Below are positions 23,115 to 35,149 of a stretch of DNA of 64,000 bases, piece after piece; position 1 is the stretch's first letter; every line of letters begins with the position of its first letter. The notes under the pieces were generated by a model. That model saw nothing but the letters and a program-made list of their open reading frames with translations. It searched no databases and was not told where the DNA came from. The position numbers were made by a program, and so were the translations under genes. Source of the DNA: Heterobasidion occidentale (taxonomy: Eukaryota > Basidiomycota > Agaricomycetes > Russulales > Bondarzewiaceae); the NCBI GenBank assembly GCA_039111635.1, contig JBCAQO010000003.1:248001-312000 (forward strand), written 5' to 3'.

Positions 23115-24466
23115 ATGGCAGTGGACACATCCGGATTTCTTCACCCTATTGGTACCATTATTATAGACGATATCACCACACTCGCTTGTCAACTATTTCT
23201 CGAAGGTGCGTTGGTCGAACGCTGAAAATGATCAAATGTTCACTCTCGTCTAGGTATCTTCGCCATTCTAGTCTGTTACTCGACATATCTTCTCCTGTAA
23301 GTCTAGAATCTTATGAGATTGCGGCCATGTTGATCGGGAGTACGAAACAGTCGGAAAGGGCATGTCTCGAAATCAAGCCTGACGATGCTTGTTTGCACTC
23401 TAATCATGTTTGCATCTTCAACCACTTACGTGGCTATCACACTGGCTACAAGCATCGAGACCGTTCGCGACCTCCTCGTGGAACACCTCGGTCAGTCGTT
23501 GAAAATGAAGATATCAGCCTTGCACCGATCCATTCAAATCGATCAATTCGCGCTTGCGCTCCTTTCAAGCATCATTGTGAGTAATCCGCCAGCTTCACTC
23601 GCCCAGAAAGCCGATATTCTGGTTACTAGTACGTCCTTGGCGATGCTATCGTCGTATGGAGAGCCTGGGCTTTATGGTCGGATAATAGAAATATTACGAT
23701 TGGTCTTACATGTCTTCTGGCAGGCACGGCCAGTACGCTGCTCTCTCTTTTTACCCAATCAGGAGGATAAACTGTGACTTTTCAAGTTACAAATCTGATT
23801 ATGGGCGGGACCGAAATCAAGCATTTGCTTGAACACGCTGATCTCTCGGCGAACAGATTAGGAGCTATTGTTCAACGTATCAGTTGGTCGACGGCATTGG
23901 CAACGAATGTGGTGGCCACCTCCCTTATCGCGTATAAAGCGTGGTACATCTCAATATCCTCTCCTCATCGAGTCAGCCTGATAGAGGCATATCATCAGGC
24001 GACATAGGCAGTTTATCAAAACTCAGCTTGGTACCCGAAGCAGAAGAACGAGAATTGAGAAGATTCTCGTCCTCTTGGTTGAGTCCGGAGCGCTTTACTG
24101 TCTCGTATGGGTAAGTTGGTGTTTTTTAGATCAGCTGCTGATTTTGCGGTTCTATGGAGATGGATATCTCTTTTTGTCGGCAATCACATCTACTTTTCTG
24201 GTCAAAGCTTGACAACTCGCTTTTTCTTGCCTCTGAGCACTCAAATCGCGGTCAGTGTATTCGGTGAAATCCTAACCACAACTCTCTAACATCCAAGTAG
24301 GGTATATATCCCACCCTCGTTGTCATTGTCGTTAGCATGCAGCGGACGGTCATAGACATATCAACTATCGAGACCAGGAGATCAGCTGGCATGCAATTTG
24401 CGGCTCCGCTAGATGATGACAGTCAGAGTCCTAGACGAGTGAGGGCCGAGATGTCGTTGGTGTGAT
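23115..24466 (+). CDS. Agaricomycete-type 7-TM protein, copy 1 (possibly defective)
   Basis: The start MAVDTSGFLHPIGTIIIDD is followed by hydrophobic exons matching copy 2 at 28.0-29.4 kb: LACQLFLEG / IFAILVCYSTYLLL / LIMFASSTTYVAITLATSI / VLGDAIVVWRAWALWSDN / ATNVVATSLIAYKAW / IYPTLVVIVVSMQRTVIDIS. About seven membrane helices are expected. Members of this family are common in Agaricomycetes and uncharacterised. All junctions match copy 2 except one: before ISLFVGNHIYF (near 24158) the acceptor position reads ATGG where copy 2 has CCAG. Using the nearest upstream AG adds 4 nt and shifts the frame to an early stop. So this copy may be a recent pseudogene or be spliced differently. It has a similar promoter region to copy 2. 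Confidence 0.7.
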
Positions 24467-24989
24467 GTTCAGGCTTTATATCTAGGTTCGTCCAGCTCCT
24501 GCGAACCCTATGCGCCGGTACACTCGGTGCCTACTAAGCACTAACACCTCGCTCCAGTTTCTGTAATGCAGACATCACGAAGAGGGCCCTGTAGAATACT
24601 CGTGCGTTCTATTCTTGACCTACTCTATGCGAGTATTAGCCAATTCCGAGATTTTAATATAGGTTTTGGTGGTCGCACAAGCGATACTGCCTTCCATGTT
24701 CTGCGAAAGTTTGTCATTGTGCAGGCAGAGACAACCATCGCCTCTGGTTCACATGGACAAACACCCGGCTTCTTTTCCGATGATTTGATCCATGGGTGCC
24801 ATTCACAACCTGCCTGTCGCTGCCAATGACACAGGCCGACTCAGAAGCGCGGATTCAATGCCATACATAAGACAGTACCAATTTATCAGTCAAGCGGAAT
24901 CAATCAAGCTGCCCATTATGCACTAGTTATGACAGCTGTTATCGTCGGACGCGACGTATCCCTTGCTCGGCGCTGTCGAGCATCAGCCC

Positions 24990-25095
24990 ACCAACCTAGT
25001 ACGTTATTGGTGAGACTATCGTTGTATGGACAGCCTGGGCTTTGTGGCCCGACAACACAAAGGCCACGATCGGTTTCATACGTCTCTTGACAACA
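24990..25095 (+). pseudogene. 7-TM gene relic, 5' part of a split copy
   Basis: This segment reads YVIGETIVVWTAWALWPDN, matching the VLGEAVVVWRAWALWSDN exon of the neighbouring 7-TM genes. No upstream exons of that copy were found. The matching 3' part lies at 26815-27150, beyond a GC-rich segment, so the two pieces probably belong to one interrupted gene. Confidence 0.6.
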
Positions 25096-25439
25096 CGACA
25101 AGACACACCGGAGCTTTGCTCCGGCGTTGTGAACAGACACAATATCGGGAAGCATCAGGATGACATGCTAAATTCTCTTTGTGAATTACATTCAATGGTA
25201 TTTTATCTATGTTGACCCAAGTTCTCCTCGGTCTGCACCTCGAAATAGGACTGCAAAGACATGAGCGACGAGCAAACAACTTGCAACACAGTAACATCTC
25301 GAGGTTTGTCCAGGCGTCACGCAGCGCGTTGAGCAGCCAGAGCGCAGATGCCGGGGATGCCACCATCCTGCAAGGGCATCTGCTCCAGCCGACAATCGTA
25401 TCGAGGACGAGAGCGCACCTTTGAGGCTCCGGAGCTCGG

Positions 25440-25940
25440 TCTTGGCTTGCTCCTACTTGTGCTTGTAGTCCTGGAGCTGGATGTCTAGATCGCGGATGAC
25501 CACGAGGTCAAAGTCTTCTGAGGTCAAGAGCTCACGTTGCACCGCGAGACGTCAGACCCCTCCATGTTGGAGCAAAGCTGGCCTGTGACCATCTGCGTGT
25601 TTGTTCTCCAGCTGCTTGTGCCCTGTCAATGCACGGGCAGCATTCTGCAGCCGCTGGCGCTCGTTCTTGGCCACCCGCGCCTTGCGCGTGTCGTGGGCCT
25701 CTTTTGAAAGGTCATGGTCGGCGGCTGTCAGAGGAAAGGCGGCCAGTCAGAAACCGGTCAATGCAGGTGCTGCGGGTAGAGAAGCTAGAAGCTAGGAAAA
25801 GGGAGAACGTACGCACCGGCGTTGGCTGGGACCTCCGAGAGCCACTGCCAGCGTCTCCGCCTCGTGCTTCTTCCCGTTCCACCCCCAGCGGTTGACCCAG
25901 TCCTGCTTCTCGCGCGGCGTGCTGATGCGCCCTAGAACCG
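25440..25940 (-). pseudogene. RRS1-like (ribosome biogenesis regulator) gene relic
   Basis: The minus strand reads REKQDWVNRWGWNGKKHEAE, then in a shifted frame WLSEVPANA, a GTGCGT donor, and after a CAG acceptor HDTRKARVAKNERQRLQNAA. These segments and their order match Rrs1, an assembly factor of the 60S ribosomal subunit. The frameshift between the first two pieces and the absence of the N-terminal half show it is broken. Downstream a stop interrupts IQLQDYKHK / EQAKTELRSLK. It lies in a GC-rich segment (about 25.2-26.6 kb) unlike the AT-richer 7-TM genes on both sides. Confidence 0.6.
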
Positions 25941-26814
25941 ACGGGAACGGTGCGCGCTCCGAGTCGCGCGCACTGCGACGATACGAGTTGACCCGGGACC
26001 CAGTGTAGCCACGGAAAAGACACCCGCGCACGCGTCCGAGCCGATGCGACGACCAAGCACCCAGCACCCAGTACCCAGCAAACCCAATAGAGGGATCGGT
26101 GCGTGGAGTTGATGTTACTGTCCCGGACGCAGAAAACCAGCACCCAAGAGACGCTCGAGCATGTGAATTGCCGACGCAGCGCAGGCGAAGCTCACGCCCG
26201 CACCTGAGCTCAAGCGAATGGCAGCAGAGAGGCCAGCCGACGTGTGCGCTACATGCTCGTGCCCGAGCCGCCTCTTCGCTCCGAGGTGGGTCGCGTGCGC
26301 CGTGTCGATGCATGTCGCGCGCTCGCTGGCCGGCTGGCCTCGACGCTAGCAACGGTGGGCGTCGTGACATTCATCGAGCGGTCCGTCATGAGCAGCATCG
26401 CGCGTACATGACCCGGCTCCTGTTTCTGGGAGTGTGGCAGCACGGGAGTGGGGTCAGCCTCACGGAGGCGGGGGCAGGCGGAAAGGGCGACACGATACAT
26501 GTCTTATAACATGGTGAGGTGGGATACGAGCAATTGGCGGGTGATCATGTGTTGGAAGGTCTGCGATCGGTGGAGCAGGTAAGACATTGTCGGACAAAAA
26601 GCAAGAACCTAACGAAATCAGGCAAGTATTGTTGAGGAGGTTGACAGCATGTCGCGACTCGCAAGGCGGACATTTCAACCGGGGGAGGATTAGCGCGTTC
26701 GTGGACAGATCACCAAACAGAAGTAAACGAAAGTTCGAGCATTGCGTATAGTAAGTGTAATCAGTAAGGTCACTCTTATCAAATCATGAGAATAAATAAT
26801 CTTCTGAACCAGCT

Positions 26815-27150
26815 GCGAATTCAATGTTGGACGGCACTGATCTACAGCACTGGTCCAAATATGTCGACAACTCGGACAACAGATTAGGACTGATCGTTCA
26901 ACGCACTGATAGTTGGTCACCGGCGTCGGCAACGAATGTAGTGGCTACACTCATCGCATATAGAGCATAGTACGGCTCGCTATCCTGCAACCATCAAGCC
27001 ATCCTGACATATGGATGTGTCATTAGGTGACATAGACAGTTCATCAAATCCCAGCTTGGCAGCGGAAGCAGGCGGACAAACATCGAAAGGATTCTCATCC
27101 TCTTGATCGAGTCTGGGACACTTTATTGCCTTGTGTGGGTGGGTCATTTT
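26815..27150 (+). pseudogene. 7-TM gene relic, 3' part of a split copy
   Basis: The segment reads LDGTDLQHWSKYVDNSDNRL, then GLIVQR, and later HRQFIKSQLGSGSRRTNIER and LILLIESGTLYCLVWV. All match successive exons of copies 1 and 2. The codon for the Trp of AYKAW has become a stop (AGAGCATAG), and an indel disrupts the TNVVATL exon. No final exon (IYPTL) was found after it. Confidence 0.68.
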
Positions 27151-27359
27151 CATTCATCCTTCCAGCCCTGCCAGATGTTCATGAACCTAGATATCTCTCC
27201 TTCTCGCTTGTTATGTCCCAGTTCCTGGTGAGGATCTGGCACGCCCAACGGATCTTCCGCACTTACCTTCATCTCCGCATTTCTAATATCATCTCTCAAG
27301 GAGGCTACCTACTAGACGTGTCAAACATCCCGGAAGAGGCCCCAGGATAACTTCGGCAA

Positions 27360-28010
27360 GAACGAAGACTTTGCTGACCATCACTGATTGGCGCCAATGC
27401 CCTGTCATACGAGGCATCCATTTCAGAGACACGACGCTCTGTATTCGAAATTCTCTGAAATTGTGGCGATCCGCTAGTCAGGGAAAGAATAAGGATAAAG
27501 CCGCCCGTCTATGCCACGAGCTGTCTATCTGCCATTTTGGTGATGTGTGACAGCTCTTGGACGTGGACGTTGCTGTGAAACCTAATCCCTTGGGAATGTC
27601 ATGTGCATGGGTGACGGGTTCAATAAAGAATTGTATATCATTCTCTGATGATGATACGCGCGATCGGACAGCTGGCCAGTCGCCCATTATCTGGTCCTGC
27701 CACCTTCGTCTTTTCGATCCAAGGTCTATAAACAGCCGCATTGATTACTATGATCGACGATGCTAACTCTTTGCATGTCGATGATTGGGGTTCATCAAAT
27801 CCCATTCACGAACAATGTTTGGGAAGCATCATGTATCAGATGCAGGTATCAGATGTAGGTATAGTTACCGATCTTTGTCTGTCGCAGAGGTAAAGTGATG
27901 TCTTTTCTGTACATCGGTAGGCATTATTTAAATGCTTTGAACGACCTTCGTCACTTTCACTGCTCTCACCCACCCACCTGCTGTCTCTCTGGAAGACACA
28001 GCCCTGGTGC
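27360..28010. other. Intergenic region, 7-TM promoter at its right end
   Basis: No gene was recognised. The last 150 bp (TTATTTAAATGC, then pyrimidine-rich CACTGCTCTCACCCACCCAC) resemble the region upstream of 7-TM copy 1 (CTATTTAAGC at about 23030, followed by a pyrimidine-rich leader), which suggests a shared core promoter about 70-90 bp before the start codon. Confidence 0.4.
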
Positions 28011-29382
28011 ATGAAAATGGCAACCAAATCGAAATTCCTCCGTTCCATAGGGCAAAGAGTCGTATACGAAATCAGCGCGATCGCTTGTCAGCTATTTCTG
28101 CAAGGTAGGTCACTCTCATCTTGAGAAAACCAAGTGCCCACTCTCCTCTAGGCGTCTTTGCCATTCTGATTTGCTTTTCGACTTATCTTCTCCTGTAAGT
28201 CTAATAATACACACCTCAAGCTTTACTGATAACTGTGGATTGTGTAGCAGCCGGAAAGGATCTATCTCGAAGGCACGCCTGATGATGTTTGGACTGACTC
28301 TGACCATGTTTGCGTGTTCAACCACTTGTGTGGCCATAAAATTGGCAACTAGCATCAAATTATTTCGCCAAATTCTCATCGAGCAGCCGAGGCAACCAAA
28401 AAGGTTGTCTGCGCTGCAGAGATATCTCGAAATCGACCAACTTATAATTACTCTCCTCACCATTGTCGTTGTGAGTAACTGTCTAGCAGAACTCACTTCG
28501 TGATAAGCTAAAAGCCTCATGCTTTGGTTCACAGTTCGTCCTTGGCGAGGCTGTCGTCGTATGGAGAGCCTGGGCTTTATGGTCCGACAATAGGACGATT
28601 AAGACTTGCCTGATATGTCTGTTGACCGGCACAACCAGTAAGCTCTCTCATCTTTTGATAATTTACGAGAATAAAGGATCTTTCAATAAGTCACAAACTT
28701 ATTTTGGGGCGGCTCCGAACTTCAGATTTTATTGAAAAATAGTGTTATCCACGGAAGCAGAGTAGGGGGTATTGTCCAACGTACCAGTTGGCTAACAGCA
28801 TTCATGACGAATGTGGTGGTTACATTACTCGTCGCGTATAAAGCATGGTGCGGCTTGCTATCCTCTAATCATCGGGTGATTCTAACATTCAGATGTATCA
28901 CTAGGAAACATAGACAGTTCATCAAATCACAATTTGGCAGTGGAAGCAAGCGAACGAACACTGAAAAGATTCTCATCCTCTTGATCGAATCTGGTGCGCT
29001 TTATTGCCTTGTATGGGTGAGTTTTATATCTCAAGGTGTTGATCATGCATTTAACGACATTGGACCAGATATCTCTATATATTGGCCACTATATCAGGGT
29101 TACTGGTCAGAATTTAACCATACGTTTTCTCTTACCTTTGAGCATTCAACTCGCGGTCAGTGTGCTCGCCGGAATTATGCTCCCAGATTTCTCATCTCTT
29201 GGTCTTATTAGGGCATCTATCCCACCCTCATTGTTATACTCGTTGACCTGCAATGCACAGTATTAGACATCTCACTCAATCAAGCTTTTGAGAGGCAGTC
29301 ATCTGGTATGCGATTTGCGCCTCCACTCGATTATGGCAATTGGGGGCCTACGCGATTGAGGAACGAGATGGCCTCGGCATGA
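28011..29382 (+). CDS. Agaricomycete-type 7-TM protein, copy 2
   Basis: Apparently intact. The start is ATG at 28011 or 28017 (MKMATKSKFLRSIGQ). Exons read LACQLFLQ-like / VFAILICFSTYLLL / RKGSISKARLMMFGLTLT, then ALQRYLEIDQLIITLLTIVV / FVLGEAVVVWRAWALWSDN / NLFWGGSELQILLKN, then TNVVVTLLVAYKAW / KHRQFIKSQFGSGSKR / ISLYIGHYIRVTGQNL / GIYPTLIVILVDLQCTVLDI. All splice sites are GT-AG with matching phases. It ends GPTRLRNEMASA at 29382. The topology suggests a plasma-membrane or secretory-pathway protein; the function of the family is unknown. Confidence 0.78.
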
Positions 29383-29608
29383 TATAGGCCATCATACCGT
29401 AGTATGTTTCATTCCTGCGTCTCATGCTTGATACTTACTACAGCAGTTATGTTTCAGACTTTCCGAGGACGGGCTGTGGAGAACATCATGCCCCCTCTGT
29501 AAAATCACTATACCTCAAACACTAGTCAACATCGCACACATGACAAGGCTGAGATTATGGTGGCTCTATCGTCAACAGATATCTAGAATCTATAGTGCTC
29601 CCTATACC

Positions 29609-31785
29609 TTACCACTCCCCGTCAAATCCAACAAAACCTAAACAAAGATCAGCACACATAACTTTCGTGATAGCCCGGCGAGGTGTAGGCTTACCAGTGA
29701 GCAGGAAAATGGGGAAGTACCGCTTTTTCTCGAGCCCCGCGCACCAGTTCCAGGCACTTGTGAGACGCCCATCGATGCAGCTGCCCGCGTCGTAGAAGTT
29801 GTCAGCGCCGCTTCCATCGAATGCGTGTCGGAAGAAGTCGCCGAGGATCTCCATGTACAGATTATCCAAGGAACCGTACTCGGCGTCGATGTAGGCGCGG
29901 AGCGCGGGAGTTGTGTAGATATCAGGAAGCTTCAAGAGAGTATTGCAGATGGGGAGCAGTATGCGGTAGATTTGTGAATATTTGTCGATGAAAATAAGCG
30001 CGTTGGGCACATTGTGGTCGCCCATATGCACGACCGACGAACCGACCCATGACCCTACACTCTTTTGCGCCCGATGGAGGATAGCGTACATCATTCGAGA
30101 CGTCTTGGGTGCGGCCTGGACACGATTGAGACCCTGGCCGGTGTCGCGCAGGCGGTACATAACATTTTCGGAGAGTAGGTCTTGTTCGGCAAGCGACCAT
30201 AAATGGAACATATCTGAGGATACAGAAAAGACCTTCAGTTAGGGTTACGTCCAGATGCTCGAAGCGACGAAGGGCTTACCATGGAGGATCTCCCTCCATA
30301 GCGACAAACTTTGCAGTACGTAGGCGTACTGCTTTGAATGGTCGTGACTCAACCGTGCACCGCCCTTCCCACTTCGGATGGCAAGGCTGTCTTTCCCTTT
30401 TTTGTCCTTAGGTTGCGACGGGTGGAAATACTGTTTTAAATAGTCGATCATCCGCTCGCAGGGGTCCCTGTTGACCCGCAAGAATGCGTGATTATCACCG
30501 ATGCTGTACAGCGCCTGCCTTACTTGCTCCTGTGACAGGTCTGCCGTCGAGTGTCGTGACGACAATGTCTCGATAGCACGCTCTTTCGCCTTTATATCCT
30601 TCTGTATTTCCCGCCGACTGCGCTTGGCTGAATTGATTTCCTGCGTCGCTGTTGTGATTAGTGGGTCACGAAGGAGGTCCAACGCGGAATGCTCTTCGAG
30701 TAGGGAGTGGACGGTCTTGATCGGCGTCACACACGAAAAGCTCAGCATGTCCTTCACCTCCGGTGATTGACTATCCTGGATTCCGTATAACGTCAGATCA
30801 TGTCAAAAAACCCTCCACGTCTGCACACACGCACCTGCAGCATGTAGATGAGCTTCCCGTACGTCGTCCGCATCTTGTCCGGGTTCATGATCTTATGTCT
30901 CCGTCCCAACTCGAAGATACGTTGATAAAACGACGCGTTCGACTGGAAATCACGGTCCGTGAACAGTTCTTGGCCCTGCTTGTAATCCGCGGCAAGGACG
31001 AGGCCCGCCAGCACAGCACATAGCTCGCGTATCTGGTGCACTATCCGCTTCGCTTTGCTTAGCCCGAAACCCAAGGTATCAATTTTGTCAGTGTACTCGG
31101 ACACCTGGAGCGCGGCCTCGAGGAGGCGAAGGAATTTGCGCTCGGTGAGCGTGAGCCGGATGGGTATGTATTTTGTGCGTTCGACATACCACTCGCCTGG
31201 GTCGCTGCCAAGGGTGGGCTGCGCTCCTAGGACAAGCTGAGGTGCGGGGGCTGGGACTAGGCGCTCAAGCTCTTCATCTAGCTCCTCGTCCTCTTCCGTG
31301 TCCATCTGCACTCGCGTAAGTCACTCATCCAGAAAGGTAATGGAAACGAACCTTCTCAATGCTTGATTGAGAGGACGTGACGCCGTTCTCAGAAAGCTTA
31401 GCTCTCTTGCCTTGCTGCTCTTCCAGAGATGTCGTCGCATGGCGCTTGCGCGTACCTTTGCGGTGCTGTGCGGCGAAACAGACTTCACAGTAGTTGTCCG
31501 AGCATACTTCGCAACGAAGCTGGGCAGGCTGATCTATACATTCAACGGGACTATTGCGTACACATGCAGCAAGAAAGGAGGCTGCGAACACGCACCTTCG
31601 CACTCTATACAGTATCCTGCGGCAACTTCCTTCTCTATCTGCTCTTCATCCCAACCCTCCGCAGGAATATCCGGTTTGATTCCAGGATGCGCCAAGTGCT
31701 CATCGTTGCTGTCGAGGATGTTCGCAAGCGAGAACGTTCCGTTCGTCGTAAGTGCGTCGGTGACGGTCTCGGAGAGCGTAGACAT
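29609..31785 (-). CDS. Conserved DUF2009 protein with N-terminal B-box-like zinc motif
   Basis: The start at 31785 gives MSTLSETVTDALTTNG. An N-terminal Cys/His cluster (CIECE, CEVCSDNYCEVCF, then RKRH) looks like a B-box zinc finger. The body is strongly conserved in type: EWYVERTKYIPIRLTLTERK, ADYKQGQELFTDRDF, RRHKIMNPDKMRTTYGKLIY, VRQALYSIGDNHAFLRVNRD, RSGKGGARLSHDHSKQYAYV, DMFHLWSLAEQDLLSEN-type, GSWVGSSVVHMGDHNVPNAL, and DFFRHAFDGSGADNFYDAGS. It ends GFVGFDGEW at 29609. These segments and order match the eukaryotic DUF2009 family, present in fungi and plants, with no established biochemical role. At least five introns were inferred. Confidence 0.85.
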
Positions 31786-32382
31786 GCTACGAAATAATTT
31801 TGAAAAGGGCGCCAGTCGTTTCTGAGAGGTATTGAGCGAGTCAAGCGGTGTGAGGGGGTATATGTCGAGTTTTTGTACCTCCTCGTACAACGTTCAAGGT
31901 GGGCAACGGTCAGAGAGCTTCGGGCATAGGCCGAGGTGGCATTATATAATGACTCATTTTACTCAAACAAATTTCATGTAATATGTGTGACGTGATGATC
32001 ATTATTTCTATTGCCGATAACCCCTTATCAGCCTTATCCTGACCTCTGGAAGGCACAAATGGCGATGTTCATCTCGCTCATCTGCGTACCCTTCCTCCCT
32101 TCTTGCAAATTATTGAAGCTTGTGACCTCTCCTGTCTGTCACCCATAGAAAATCTAAGAAGTATGTACTCACTTGACTATTCTTGTGATTTACTCAACGC
32201 CGGTGTTTCTAGCACAGATAATCACTTCTTCAGCGGGGGAGGTATACACAGGCTGGACCTAGCAACATAGATGGCATTCAGAGTATAGACCTGATCAATC
32301 AGACTCCCAATCAGACGTAATGCGACTGAAAAACATATATTTTCAGCGTTTCATCAGATATCATTCAAGGGGAGTCGAATGT

Positions 32383-34685
32383 CTACTCATTTCTTCTTAC
32401 AGGGTACTTCCTTCTGTATGCAGCCCTGTCCAGCTCCCGGTTGGAGCCAGTAGGAGTCCAGTCCGCTAACCATGCCTTCATGCTCGCCAGTCCCTCACTT
32501 TGCACCTTCTTAATCGTGGCGTCCACAGGCGCGTTCCTTGTCAGAAGGTCGGAGCAGTGGTAACCGTCGCCCACTGCGACTGGCTGGCTTGGAGTGCTTT
32601 GGACGTCCACGCCGTCAGCAGAGACTGTCGCCTCGCGCCATGGGTCACCTAACAAGAACAGAACAAGTTGGAATGTCATCGATCAACGATATCTATCACT
32701 GGTGATCTGGACACGCACGTTGACCATTTGCGAAGAAGAGGCGGTCAATTGTGACATTCCACCCATCGTATGCGATATTTGTTTTCTCGACGTCCGGTAC
32801 AGGTGGGGAACTGAATGCGGCAGGGAACATTTGCTGACATTGTCTCTGCAAGAACGGTCACAAAGAACTGTAAGTATGAGCTTCAACCGCAAACAGTAGC
32901 CAGAGACGAATTTACCTCGTCACCCGCTGGTTGGACGAGGCGAGAGACGAGGGTGGGATGATTTATGGGTGCGGCATCCTGCAGGAAGCCCACTTCATTG
33001 CATCTAGAGGTGACATTGGTGTTGGTCCATGAAATCTCTCAATTTGATCGTCAAAACGTACACTATCCAATTCCACGATCGGTCGACATTGTCGACAGAA
33101 ATGTCAGTCCAGTAACTCTGGTTTGTCAAGTAGGTGCTGAGACAGTCTCTATCAAAAGGAAGAGCATGTTAAACAGATGACCGAAGCGCAGCCTGTGAAA
33201 CAACTCACTCTGCATCCTCCCCGCCACAGACTGATTGGGGTCAGCCAGTCTCAATGTCGAGTGCTCGAATTTTGGCCACTTACTGAGAGGAAGATAGGTG
33301 TTTTTGAAATAAGAACCCCAAGCACTGACGGCATGATCAGCGCCCCAGCCGCTCACAGGTGCATTGACTCCGTTCTTGACCTCCAAGGCATCACAAAATT
33401 GGAAGAACTGAGCCCCCGGACCCGTGGACGGTTGCAAGGATTGCCAGTCCCACAGATTGTTACGTACTGGTTTTGTGTCTCAAAAGTGTTATCCAACGGA
33501 AGATTAGACATTCAAGGACATGGGACGCACATGCTCCTGTGACATCGTCAAGGTGCGTCACCGCCCCCATGCCAAATTCGTTCTTGAGGGCGTTAATTTG
33601 GGATTGCGTCCCATTCTCGAAGACTTGGTCGAAGTGTGCAATTACGGCCTCGACGTCGGTCGAGCAGTTCTGTGGCATGAACTGGCGAATCGGCTCGAAG
33701 TACCCCCAGTAGTCGCTGGCAAAATACGTCAAGGTGTGAAACCCGTTGACTGTTCGCTCTTAGTGTTACTACTTACAGAATGGCCTGCACCACAGCAGAT
33801 GATGCGTACCCAGCCCAAAATACACCAGGTTTGCTGTCGAGCGATCCAAAGTTAGAATTTCAATGACAGAGGATCAAATTGTAGCTCACTTGACCATAGT
33901 CCAACTCGTCAGTGCGCCTTCAAGACGTCGACATCAGGGCATCGTCCAATCGTATCAATGCATGGACTCGCCTGAGTAACTGCCTCCGATCAAGATCCAT
34001 GGCGCACGACCAGGAGCCACAGCGTCTCCGCCAGGCATAGGCAGCTTGACATTTTTGGCAAAATACTCGAGGTCGTCGATCGCTTGCTGAATCGTGTGGA
34101 ACCTCAAACTCGCGACGGATAAGTTGTTATACGGGTTCGACAACCCGTAGAAACGATGTTCGAGGACGATCGTCGCGCCTTTTTGCTGCTGAGCGATCTG
34201 GCCGTTGATGGTTGTGTTCGTGAGGTATCCGGTATATCCTGTTCAGGATCGAATGTCAGTGTGAGGCTAGAAGCGTTGCCGCAGAAAAAGAGGCTTGCCG
34301 TCCGCATTCACTTCTCCCGGTGTCATCAAAATGATAGGTCCCCCTAAAGTGCGGCCGTGATCGTCAGATGTGCCGATGATGATCGACAAGCTAAGACTTT
34401 ACCGGACTCGTAGAACTCCCATGTATGCCAGTACCGCTGTTGAAACTTGCCTAAACTGGGGTTGGTATGATCTATCAGCTGCTCGAAGATATACGTCGTA
34501 TTGTATGGCGGAATCGTGGCCGCGGTCATCGCGTGGACCACAGCATTGGAAGGCGCAGTTACTGGAGGGACGGCGGGCCTAGGAGCCAAGTTTGCGTGTA
34601 AACGCCCGTCTGGAAGTCTAGCTACAGCAGGCCCAGACAAGACGAACAGGGGGATAAGGATAGCAACCAGACGTAGCATTGTCAT
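32383..34685 (-). CDS. S28-family serine carboxypeptidase/prolyl peptidase, paralog B
   Basis: Same architecture as paralog A, with every intron in the same place. The signal peptide is MTMLRLVAILIPLFVLSG. Motifs are GGSYSG, VCGGEDAE (IC-start here) on a 22-nt exon, DPW and GYHCSDLL. The second intron begins with GC after GEVNADG. The coding frame appears intact to the stop at 32383 (RRKYPVRRNE). Similarity to A extends about 180 bp past the start codon side and 240 bp past the stop, including introns, so this is a recent inverted segmental duplication. B keeps the Cys next to the active-site His that A has changed to Ser. Confidence 0.9.
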
Positions 34686-34732
34686 GCAGATCATCAGGAG
34701 GGAATGAAGAGGTATCAAGGAGGCTTCAACCT

Positions 34733-34748
34733 CTTTATGTGCTTTCGA
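34733..34748 (-). promoter_or_regulatory. Conserved TATA-like element upstream of S28 peptidase B
   Basis: On the minus strand this reads AAAGCACATAAAGAGG, matching the element of paralog A and nearly that of paralog C. It lies about 50-65 bp upstream of the start codon. Confidence 0.5.
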
Positions 34749-35149
34749 TGATGTTCTCCGCGCCGCTTTTCCGCCGTTGTGTCGCGAATGCGTCGGGGAA
34801 ACTAGCAGTGTTCGGTTCTAGCACCAGATAATGGTCCAGATCACCCTCCTTTCTCCTGAGTGAGCGATATAAAAAGATGTTTGAAGGTCTTGCGGACAGC
34901 TCGGCGGGCCCGGAAAGACCTGCGCATATGGCTTGATCAACATCACAAGGACAGCAGGTACGGAGAAGCGACGATAAGATGGTGACTCCTGGAGAGCCCT
35001 TCTGCAAGCGGAAAGTCTTACTGGCCGGAATGGGCGCTGGTGACGTACGGCCCTGCTGGCATTCGATCTCACATGACATTTGTGAGAAATAAACGTTGAC
35101 TTTGAAGCTGACAATCTATCTGGAGATAAGTCCATGAGATGATGGCCCT

